Assembly: GCF_001636405.1 (NCBI RefSeq) | Contig: NZ_KV440950.1 | Span: 4,382,778 to 4,446,777, forward strand | DNA length: 64,000 bases | Direction: 5' to 3' | Source: Peribacillus frigoritolerans | GTDB lineage: Bacteria; Bacillota; Bacilli; Bacillales; DSM-1321 | Shown: piece by piece, positions 18,485 through 25,349 of the stretch | Layout: each line of letters begins with the position of its first letter | Position numbering within the stretch: position 1 is the stretch's first letter | Translations under genes and position numbers: made by a program | Notes under the pieces: model-generated | Databases searched by the model: none | The model's input: only the letters and a program-made list of their open reading frames with translations | What the model was told of the DNA's origin: nothing

Positions 18485-19687
18485 TTATGCTTTCACGGCC
18501 GTTTTATTGTAACCATGAAATTCATCGACGAATTGGAAATCCCTATCCGTCCGACCTGCAAGGATCGTATCTCGGAGCAGAATGCCTGCATCGGTCGTAT
18601 TGTGGATGATTTCCCCCCACATTCTTGCACTTGTTTGAACATTAGCCGTACGTGGAATGCGTTCCTCCTGGTATTCCAAAAATGCCTGTTCAATGTCATT
18701 CCCATGCTTATGGAGCATATCAGACAAATAAGCTGCATCTTCTAAAGCCTGGCAAGCGCCTTGTGCCAAGTATTGAAGCATCGGATGTGCCGCATCGCCC
18801 ATAAGCGTAATTCTTCCTTTTGTCCAATTATCAATTGGTAAACGGTCATACATCGGCCAACGGCGTTGTCTTTGAATGAATGAAATCGCATTCTGAACAA
18901 GCTCACAAGTTCCGGCAAATACACGGTCCATTTCTTCCGGTTTTCCCCATTGATCTGTTTTTTCGTTTTCTTCCGTATATTGAGAACTTTTAAAAACCAC
19001 TACTTGGTTATAAAGTTCTCCCCTTCTAACCGGATATTGAACAAGATGAAGGTCTGGCCCAATCCACATGTATACATCATCTAAATCCCCATGGCTCGTA
19101 ACCTCCTCCATCGGAATCGCTCCCCTGTATGCAACATATTGAGAGCAGACCGGCTGATCTTCCACAAAAAGTTTCCGTGCCTTGGACCATAATCCATCGG
19201 CTCCAATGACAGCAGTTCCTGAATGTTGGTACCCGTTGGCAGAAGTAACCGTCACTTCACCTTCATACTCTACTGTCTCAATAATGGTTTGATTCGTGAC
19301 CAGTTCGATATACGGGTTCTTTTCACAGGCTTCAGCCAATACTTTATGCAAATCGGAACGATGCAAAACAACATACGGAGCTCCATATCTTTCTTTATAA
19401 ACATCACCTAAATCCAAAGCGGAAAGCTCTTTTCCGGAAAAGGCGTCCATCAGAACCAATCTTTTTGGAAATACTGCAATATCATTGATTTTATCCATGA
19501 CACCTAAACGCAGCAATACGTTGGTGGCATTTGCTGCAAGCTGAATCCCTGCACCAATTTCCCCAAATTCGGGAGCTTGTTCTAGGACTTTTACATACTG
19601 TTTTGTTTCTGCGATTCCTAAAGCAGTTGCCAATCCGCCAATTCCCCCACCGATAACGATGAATGGTTTTTTTTCTGTGTTCATCAT
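18485..19687 (-). CDS. FAD-dependent ring hydroxylase, probably 3-hydroxybenzoate 6-monooxygenase
   Basis: Class A flavoprotein monooxygenase that would hydroxylate an aromatic acid to gentisate using NAD(P)H and oxygen. 400 residues. GGGIGG (about residues 13-18) binds the FAD ADP part; the DG motif is IGADGLWSKAR and the GD motif LMGDAAHPMLQYLAQGA. The family also contains salicylate hydroxylases; the gentisate dioxygenase upstream makes 3-hydroxybenzoate (or salicylate via 5-hydroxylation) the likely substrate. ATG at 19687 follows AGGGGGA by a few bases; a TTG just upstream and a second ATG just downstream are also possible. It is last in the catabolic cluster, separated from the dioxygenase gene by 123 bases with a cre-like site. 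Confidence 0.85.
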   Translation of the reverse strand: MMNTEKKPFIVIGGGIGGLATALGIAETKQYVKVLEQAPEFGEIGAGIQLAANATNVLLRLGVMDKINDIAVFPKRLVLMDAFSGKELSALDLGDVYKERYGAPYVVLHRSDLHKVLAEACEKNPYIELVTNQTIIETVEYEGEVTVTSANGYQHSGTAVIGADGLWSKARKLFVEDQPVCSQYVAYRGAIPMEEVTSHGDLDDVYMWIGPDLHLVQYPVRRGELYNQVVVFKSSQYTEENEKTDQWGKPEEMDRVFAGTCELVQNAISFIQRQRRWPMYDRLPIDNWTKGRITLMGDAAHPMLQYLAQGACQALEDAAYLSDMLHKHGNDIEQAFLEYQEERIPRTANVQTSARMWGEIIHNTTDAGILLRDTILAGRTDRDFQFVDEFHGYNKTAVKA

Positions 19688-19737
19688 CAATTCCCCCTAT
19701 ATTAGTTGTTTTAGCCAAAGTTGCGGACCACTCTCAC

Positions 19738-19751
19738 GGTAAGCGTTTTCA
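19738..19751 (-). promoter_or_regulatory. cre-like site upstream of the ring hydroxylase
   Basis: Minus strand TGAAAACGCTTACC matches the CcpA consensus TGNAANCGNTNNCA at all fixed positions but the last. It sits 50 bases before the hydroxylase start, consistent with catabolite repression of aromatic acid use. No clear -35/-10 pair is visible beside it. Confidence 0.55.
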
Positions 19752-19810
19752 TTTGAATGACATTCATCTATTCACTAGTATCTTAGCTGAAGATTCCAAA
19801 CCGATTATTT

Positions 19811-20923
19811 TCATACCAAAACAGGCTTGAATTCACTTTCAACCTTTTGGTACCCATTGTTTGTGTCTAATGCTTGTTGCTGTTCCAAATCGAATCTTTC
19901 CATTATTGGTATGTCGTTTACCGAGAATAAGTAAGAATCCGCTTCTGCAACGTGCTCATGCCATGCCCAATTCGGAACGACGAAATAATCTCCCTTGGAC
20001 CAGTCAAAACGCACTCCATTAATGACCGTATATCCTGATCCTTGGTGCACTTGATAAATCGTGGAATGGGTATGGCGATGGGCTTTCGTATGGAAACCTT
20101 TAGGAAGTTTCTGCATCCATGCCCCCATCGTCGGATTGGCCGTCTGGCCATTTGATGGATTGATATATTCCACGGCAAAACCTTCATATGGATCCGGTTC
20201 GAAATTCATCAATCCTTCTATCGCTGCTTTGGTGCCCTTCCACTTGTAGTTGGCAAGCGGTGCCACTTGTGAATAACGGTCGGATACTGGACGAACCATT
20301 CCGCCTTGATAACGGAGCTCTGAAAAATTATCCGGCCGCATAGGCGTTTCAATCCGATCTGGATATGGTTCAAAGAAAGTGCCGCCTATGGAATAGATGG
20401 TTGGGATATCAAGGGCATCCATCCAAATCATTGGTTTTTCCCCAACATGTCCATGACCATGCCATAAGTTTTTGGGCGTGATCAAAAAATCGCCTTCTTC
20501 CATGAAGATCCTTTCTCCCTGCACGATGGAGTAGGCACCTTCACCATCCGTAATGAAACGAAGTGCACTTTGGGAATGACGGTGGGAAGGGGCCACTTCA
20601 CCTGGCAACAGTAGCTGGACCGCTGCATAAAGCGTTTGTGTTGTCGAAGCCCATCCCCAAGGCTGGCGATAAGTAAGGCCAGGGTTTTGAAAATAAATCG
20701 CCCTGCGCTCCCCGCCTCGGTCAGGTGTGAAGATTTCAGCCGCTTCCATCAATTTTTTTGTCAAAAGCTCTTCTTTCCATAAATAAGCATGCGCATGGGG
20801 TTTAGGTTCATGGTCCATCAGAGCGGGAATGGCTTCCCACAGCGGTCCAAGGTTATACTGCTGAATATCCTTTGTAAAATCTTTTACGATTGTACTATTC
20901 ATGTATTCCGATTTTTCAGCCAT
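19811..20923 (-). CDS. gentisate 1,2-dioxygenase
   Basis: Fe(II) ring-cleaving enzyme turning gentisate and oxygen into maleylpyruvate. 370 residues, a bicupin as in other gentisate dioxygenases. First cupin: H114-R-H116-S with QSALRFITDGEGAY and a third ligand in the LWHGHGH stretch (residues 155-159); second cupin: HTKAHRHTHSTIYQV and WAWHEHVAEAD. The N-terminal GPLWEAIPALMDHEP is a hallmark of the family (as in NagI/SdgD). First cupin carries the iron. Upstream in the same direction lies the DinB-fold gene (30-base gap). Confidence 0.93.
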   Translation of the reverse strand: MAEKSEYMNSTIVKDFTKDIQQYNLGPLWEAIPALMDHEPKPHAHAYLWKEELLTKKLMEAAEIFTPDRGGERRAIYFQNPGLTYRQPWGWASTTQTLYAAVQLLLPGEVAPSHRHSQSALRFITDGEGAYSIVQGERIFMEEGDFLITPKNLWHGHGHVGEKPMIWMDALDIPTIYSIGGTFFEPYPDRIETPMRPDNFSELRYQGGMVRPVSDRYSQVAPLANYKWKGTKAAIEGLMNFEPDPYEGFAVEYINPSNGQTANPTMGAWMQKLPKGFHTKAHRHTHSTIYQVHQGSGYTVINGVRFDWSKGDYFVVPNWAWHEHVAEADSYLFSVNDIPIMERFDLEQQQALDTNNGYQKVESEFKPVLV

Positions 20924-20953
20924 ATTAATCCCTACTTTCTTTTTTATCTTGCC

Positions 20954-21445
20954 TCAATGGATTTTAGAAAGATTTCGCTTAATTTGATCATAATGTCCTG
21001 AAACATGCTCATCGATGAAGTGATCGACTATATAAGAAACTGGTTTGTTTCCGAATTTAGCGAAATTCCGGTGTGGTGATTCTTTGGATAGTGTTTCTTC
21101 ATCTAAATTCCCGAGACCGCTCTCCACTTTATATTTAAGCTCCTCCACTTGCTTCATGACATCATCCACAGCAAGTTTGTCAGTATCGGTAACCGCCGCC
21201 AATCGGGCTGGATCTTGCAATCCACGCCCCCATCCGGCTCCAGGCATCGCTATTACAGTTTCCACTTCACCTAACCAATAAGGAATGGCTTCAGCTAAAT
21301 GGGAAAGTATCTGCATGATTGACCATTCATCCTCTGCCGGTTTAAATCGGATCGTTTCTTCCGGTAGGTTTGCCGTTGTCTCAAGAATATGGTCGATGGA
21401 TCGTTGCACTGATTGGATTGATGTCCCGATTTCCTGATAAGCCAT
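20954..21445 (-). CDS. DinB-fold protein, putative thiol-dependent maleylpyruvate isomerase
   Basis: 163 residues of the DinB superfamily, a four-helix fold with a three-histidine metal site. H49 (LSHLAEAIPYW), then H147 and H151 in DEHVSGHYDQI are the expected ligands. The superfamily contains mycothiol-dependent maleylpyruvate isomerase of actinobacteria and bacillithiol transferases of Bacillus. The gene lies between gentisate dioxygenase and fumarylpyruvate hydrolase, exactly where the isomerase step is needed, and no glutathione- or zeta-type isomerase is present. I infer a bacillithiol-dependent isomerase. Start at ATG 21445: GGGAGGGAG precedes it, and it begins one base after the stop of the upstream gene, suggesting translational coupling. 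Confidence 0.75.
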   Translation of the reverse strand: MAYQEIGTSIQSVQRSIDHILETTANLPEETIRFKPAEDEWSIMQILSHLAEAIPYWLGEVETVIAMPGAGWGRGLQDPARLAAVTDTDKLAVDDVMKQVEELKYKVESGLGNLDEETLSKESPHRNFAKFGNKPVSYIVDHFIDEHVSGHYDQIKRNLSKIH

Positions 21446-21446
21446 T

Positions 21447-22394
21447 TTATTCTCCCTCCCCGACACGTCTCACACGGTTTTCAAGATAACCTATTTTGTC
21501 GATTTCGATTTTGACAACGTCACCATCTTTCAAGAACACTTGTGGATCACGGGCTACTCCTACCCCACCCGGTGTTCCTGTTAGTACGATGTCACCTGGT
21601 TCAAGAGTCATTAAGTTCGATAAGAATTCAACTAGATACTTCACATCGAATACGAAGTTGGAAGTATTCGTTTTTTGGCGTTCTTCACCATTTACCGTTA
21701 ATCGGACATTCAAGCCCGATGGATCGGACAGTTCATCGGAAGTGACTAACCAAGGCCCCATTGGAGCACTTCCTTCAACCGTTTTCCCTTGTAGCCACTC
21801 AAGTGTACGCCGTTGGATATCACGGTAAGTGACATCATTCGCAATTGTATAACCAGCTACATAATCAAGAGCATCTTCTTTTGAAACATTACGTGCCCTT
21901 TGTCCGACAACAAAAGCGAATTCCGCTTCATAATCCAGTTGTTCCGAGATTGGGAAAAACGGTATATCATCCTGGGGACCGATAACTGTATTGGCGAACT
22001 TTGCGAATACTACAGGGAATGGCGGCAGTTCACGGCCCATTTCAGCTATGTGTTCACGGTAATTATGGCCGACACAAATAATTTTGCTTGGCTTTTGGAC
22101 AGGGGCCTCAAGCTTTATATTTTCAATTTCATGTACCAATTGATGTCTGAAGGAATCACGATTGTTAATAGCGTAGTCCGCAGCCTTTTGCGCGATGGAA
22201 AGGCTTTCATTCCCTCCCTGTAAAAACTCCTCCATTGTTGCAGGGACATAAGCGTCAGCAATTTGTTCACTGCGAAGTTTCCCTTCGCTTTGAAGTAGCG
22301 CTTGATAGGCATAGTTCAAGTCAACGACTACATTTTCCGGGTAAATTGCACCGATGCGTTTAAATCCTTGACTGCTGAACGTTACTAATTTCAT
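21447..22394 (-). CDS. fumarylacetoacetate hydrolase family protein, probable fumarylpyruvate hydrolase
   Basis: Would split fumarylpyruvate to fumarate and pyruvate, the last step of the gentisate pathway. 315 residues: an N-terminal cap (1-100) and the FAH catalytic fold from KIICVGHNYREH. Metal ligands E156 and E158 (DYEAEFAFVVG) and D187 (IANDVTYRD) are in place; SAPMGPWLVT and LTGTPGGVG complete the family pattern. ATG at 22394 chosen because the ATG two codons earlier directly abuts AAAGGAGA. First gene of the catabolic operon, divergent from the IclR regulator. Confidence 0.88.
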   Translation of the reverse strand: MKLVTFSSQGFKRIGAIYPENVVVDLNYAYQALLQSEGKLRSEQIADAYVPATMEEFLQGGNESLSIAQKAADYAINNRDSFRHQLVHEIENIKLEAPVQKPSKIICVGHNYREHIAEMGRELPPFPVVFAKFANTVIGPQDDIPFFPISEQLDYEAEFAFVVGQRARNVSKEDALDYVAGYTIANDVTYRDIQRRTLEWLQGKTVEGSAPMGPWLVTSDELSDPSGLNVRLTVNGEERQKTNTSNFVFDVKYLVEFLSNLMTLEPGDIVLTGTPGGVGVARDPQVFLKDGDVVKIEIDKIGYLENRVRRVGEGE

Positions 22395-22776
22395 ATTCAT
22401 TCTCCTTTATTAATCTGGATTTTTTTAAAACCTCTTTTTGATGCCAACATCCTAATTATGCTGGGCTCGCTTCGCAAACCAGAATTTGAATGGTTGTACA
22501 CCTTATTAATTTCACTAATAGATAACTTTGTTCACTATTTATATAAATGATAACTTAATTTTCGGAATATTGTCAAGAAAGTATTGCAAATTTTTGTGCA
22601 AATGTTATCATCTACACCATTATCAGTACTGCGGAATCAAAAAGTTCGTTATTCATTTAATAGGAACGTATATTGATAGCTTCAAGCATCCGGCCGTTTT
22701 TCTGCTGATTTTCATGTATATTTTACATATTCTGATATACTAGACCTAAATTAAAACAGATTAGGGAGATTGATTT
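22395..22776. promoter_or_regulatory. divergent control region of the gentisate cluster
   Basis: 382 AT-rich bases between the divergent hydrolase and regulator genes. It must hold both promoters and probably the IclR-type operator. Direct GATAACTT (two copies near 22520 and 22548) and a partial dyad TTCGTTATT...AATAGGAA near 22645 are visible, but I cannot name the operator with confidence. Confidence 0.5.
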
Positions 22777-23535
22777 ATGGAAATCGTAAAATCCGGTTCG
22801 ACGATTCAATCATTACAAATAGGGATGAGCATCATAGATTTACTTGCTTCCCACAGAACTCCTTTAAGATTCTCTGATATTCAGGAATTAACGGAGATAA
22901 CGAAAAGTAACCTCTATAAGTATTTGAATACTTTGACTCAACTAGAGTTACTATATCGCGATAAGACAACCGGTATGTATCACCTTGGGAGCAAATTGAT
23001 TCAATACGGAATGGCAGCGATAGGAAATGAGGATATAACGAGCAGAATAACTCCTTATTTACAGGAAATCAGTCATCATACTTCCTGCACGGTCCTTTTT
23101 TCCGTTTGGACATATGATGGACCAATCACGGCAAAAATATGGAATTCCAATCAAAACTTAAACATTGGGGCACAGTTAGGTACACGACTTCCGCCATCAT
23201 CCTCTTCCGGAAAGGTATTCACTGTATTTCAGGATCCTTCCTTGACGGCGGAATGGATTGAAAAAGATCGTAATGTTACGGGCTCGTTCCTTAATGAAAC
23301 GAATGAATATGATGAAATTCGGACATACAAAATAGCTTTTGCCAAAGAGCCTCTTGTACCATCCGTTTCCTCCATGTCCATTCCGGTTTTTAATTATAAT
23401 TCGGAATTGTTGGGAGCAATCACTGCCGTTGGGTTCACCGAAAACATTCCTGATCATTATGAAGATCCTTTAAGCGTCTATTTAAGGAAAAGCTGTTTGG
23501 AAATCTCGAATATATTCGGTTATTCCGCTGAATAG
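22777..23535 (+). CDS. IclR family transcriptional regulator of the gentisate cluster
   Basis: 252 residues. N-terminal winged helix (residues 8-70: SLQIGMSIIDLLASH, FSDIQELTEITKSNLYKYLNTL) and C-terminal effector-binding domain (from about 80: LQEISHHTSCTVLFSVW, LPPSSSSGKVF, SVSSMSIPVFNYNSELLGAITAVG), the IclR layout at usual length. Divergent from the catabolic genes, so it most likely controls them in response to an aromatic intermediate. ATG with AGGGAG eight bases upstream; terminator follows. Confidence 0.88.
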   Translation: MEIVKSGSTIQSLQIGMSIIDLLASHRTPLRFSDIQELTEITKSNLYKYLNTLTQLELLYRDKTTGMYHLGSKLIQYGMAAIGNEDITSRITPYLQEISHHTSCTVLFSVWTYDGPITAKIWNSNQNLNIGAQLGTRLPPSSSSGKVFTVFQDPSLTAEWIEKDRNVTGSFLNETNEYDEIRTYKIAFAKEPLVPSVSSMSIPVFNYNSELLGAITAVGFTENIPDHYEDPLSVYLRKSCLEISNIFGYSAE

Positions 23536-23540
23536 AAAAA

Positions 23541-23585
23541 AAGCAGGAAGAAGGATGGCGACCATTCCTTTTTCCTGCTTTTTGA
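23541..23585 (+). terminator. terminator shared by the iclR-type gene and yjzC
   Basis: AAAAAGCAGGAA and TTCCTGCTTTTT arms around a 22-base loop; lies between the two convergent genes and can act both ways. Confidence 0.82.
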
Positions 23586-23589
23586 TGTT

Positions 23590-23769
23590 TCATGGCTTTC
23601 GCTTATAGGTCCATATCCGATTATGATTGGATGTTTCAGGAAAAGAATCCCCTGCATCCAGCTTTACCATTTTCGGATTCACTACCGTGCTGCCCGTTTC
23701 ACCGATTTCTACGTATGTCCCATTATTCGGTGCCTTCTGACCTGGCTTAAATTGACGATTTTGCCCCAT
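23590..23769 (-). CDS. yjzC: YjzC family protein
   Basis: 59-residue basic protein (MGQNRQFKPGQKAPNNGTYV... ending IWTYKRKP) of the YjzC/DUF5067-unrelated small family conserved in Bacillaceae beside argF. It contains the GQKAPNNG and GETGSTV motifs that I associate with YjzC. AAGGGGTGA stands five bases before ATG 23769. Function unknown. It preserves the yjzC-argF neighbourhood of B. subtilis although a 500-base repeat block now separates them. Confidence 0.85.
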   Translation of the reverse strand: MGQNRQFKPGQKAPNNGTYVEIGETGSTVVNPKMVKLDAGDSFPETSNHNRIWTYKRKP

Positions 23770-23867
23770 AGATTTCACCCCTTTACATGCTTTCCCTGTT
23801 ATTATTACCAGGTTCCTACCTTTCATGTCAGAAAAATTAGGAACATACAGGAAATTCGGCTGAATTA

Positions 23868-23900
23868 AAAAGCGTCTGTTCTCTGAGCAGACGTCTTTTT
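23868..23900. terminator. hairpin at the left edge of the yjzC-argF repeat block
   Basis: CGTCTG and CAGACG arms with A5 before and T5 after; can terminate in either direction. May be the original terminator of the arginine operon, displaced by insertions. Confidence 0.6.
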
Positions 23901-23919
23901 AAGTTTTTAAAAATTGACC

Positions 23920-24040
23920 GTCGATTGGAACGTAGGGCACTCGCTTTCCGGGGCGGTCCGCCCTCGGCGCCATTGCGACTGCGGAGTCTCCCTTGGACGC
24001 GCTTTTCCCGCAGGAATCTCGAGCACCCGCTCCAATCAAC
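23920..24040. repeat. GC-rich palindromic intergenic repeat, type B copy 2
   Basis: 121 bp bounded by GTCGATTGGA and TCCAATCAAC, same core as 17892-18009. Both copies are followed by a shared tail (CAGTCTTTTTTGTTTTAA, then ATTAAAACT-GAGGT). Confidence 0.82.
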
Positions 24041-24112
24041 TTTGTTTTAACCTGCAGTCTTTTTTGTTTTAATATAGATGGATTAAAACTCGAGGTATAG
24101 AGATGCTTTTCT

Positions 24113-24187
24113 AACCATGGTTCTATTTTAGCGAGATCAATTTGAAATGATTACTTTAAATCAACTGGTACCATAGAACCATTGGTT
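24113..24187. repeat. long imperfect inverted repeat
   Basis: Arms AACCATGGTTCTAT (24113-24126) and ATAGAACCATTGGTT (24173-24187) with a 46-base loop. No T run follows. Lies between repeat B2 and the argF terminator; the rest of 24190-24300 shows nothing I recognise. Confidence 0.5.
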
Positions 24188-24304
24188 TCGTAAAATGAAG
24201 GCAACAATTAGTGTCTTTTTCATTTAATCTTGATGGGAGATATGTTTTAGAGGTAGGGTGCCCAAGTATTGATCCAGTTATTATTCTCTAACTGCTACAG
24301 ATAA

Positions 24305-24362
24305 AATCAAAAAGGTTTCGGAATGAGACCATTCCGAAACCTTTTTTTCTACAAACTGAGTG
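24305..24362 (-). terminator. terminator of the arginine operon, CTCAG-linked hairpin family
   Basis: Sixteen-base stem 24309-24324 with 24331-24346 (GGTTTCGGAAT arms) with T5 on the minus strand, preceded by CTCAGTTTGTAGA. Nearly the reverse of the trpS terminator region at 7800-7850. Confidence 0.85.
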
Positions 24363-24389
24363 ACTGATCTCTGAGGTAAGCTTTTTTGG

Positions 24390-25349
24390 TTAAGACATTA
24401 AGTCCACAAGGACCGCCTTTTGGGCATGAAGGCGATTTCCGGCTTGGTGGAAAACGACGGAATTAGGACCATCGATGACTTCAGCCGTAACCTCTTCCTC
24501 CCGATGTGCAGGCAGGCAATGCATGAATAAATAATCTTCTTTAGCAAGTTTTACTAGCTCACCATTAATTTGATAATCTTTAAAAGCTTCTAAGCGGATA
24601 CCATTCTCGATTTCCTGCCCCATGGAAGTCCAAACATCCGAATAGACGATATCCGCATCCTTTATGGCCTGCGAAGCTGAGGTTGTCACCAAAATTTCAC
24701 TGCCAGTCTCTTCTGCCACTTTTTTAGCATAGGCGACGACCTTTTCATCAGGTTTGTAGGCGTCAGGACACCCAATGGAAAAATCCATTCCCATTTTTGC
24801 ACAGCCTACCATCAATGAATTCGCAACATTATTGCCATCACCGATATAACTCATCTTCAAGCCTTTTAACTGCCCTTTTATCTCGATGATCGTCAAGAAG
24901 TCTGCAAGTACCTGACAAGGATGTGCAAGATCTGTTAACCCATTGATGACTGGGATAGAAGCATTTTCTGACAATTCCAGGATTTTTTCATGCTCGAAGG
25001 TACGAATCATGATGCCATCAATGTATTCAGAAAGAACTTTTGCAGTATCGGAAATCGTTTCACCACGTCCAATTTGCAAGTCATTGCCACTTAGGAACAA
25101 AGCGTGCCCGCCAAGTTGCATCATGCCCACTTCAAAAGAAACACGGGTACGGGTAGACGATTTTTCAAAGATCATCCCCAGCGTTTTCCCTTTTAAAGGC
25201 GTATATTCTTCACCTGCTTGCAATTTGCCTTTAATGGTCTGCGCTAGCTTTAACAAATCTGCAATTGCCGTTGGTGTGGACTCTTTCATGGTCAAAAAAT
25301 CTTTTCCATTTAAAATCTTCGCTTGTGTCGGTGCCGTCATTGAACTCAT
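24390..25349 (-). CDS. argF: ornithine carbamoyltransferase
   Basis: Makes citrulline from ornithine and carbamoyl phosphate. 319 residues. Carbamoyl phosphate site STRTR (EKSSTRTRVSFE), HPCQ (LAHPCQVLADF) and the ornithine site HCLPAHR are intact. ATG 25349 (AAAGGAGTG nine bases upstream) overlaps the carB stop as ATGA, so it is translated as the last gene of argCJBD-carAB-argF. The open frame continues 12 codons upstream inside carB. Confidence 0.97.
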   Translation of the reverse strand: MSSMTAPTQAKILNGKDFLTMKESTPTAIADLLKLAQTIKGKLQAGEEYTPLKGKTLGMIFEKSSTRTRVSFEVGMMQLGGHALFLSGNDLQIGRGETISDTAKVLSEYIDGIMIRTFEHEKILELSENASIPVINGLTDLAHPCQVLADFLTIIEIKGQLKGLKMSYIGDGNNVANSLMVGCAKMGMDFSIGCPDAYKPDEKVVAYAKKVAEETGSEILVTTSASQAIKDADIVYSDVWTSMGQEIENGIRLEAFKDYQINGELVKLAKEDYLFMHCLPAHREEEVTAEVIDGPNSVVFHQAGNRLHAQKAVLVDLMS

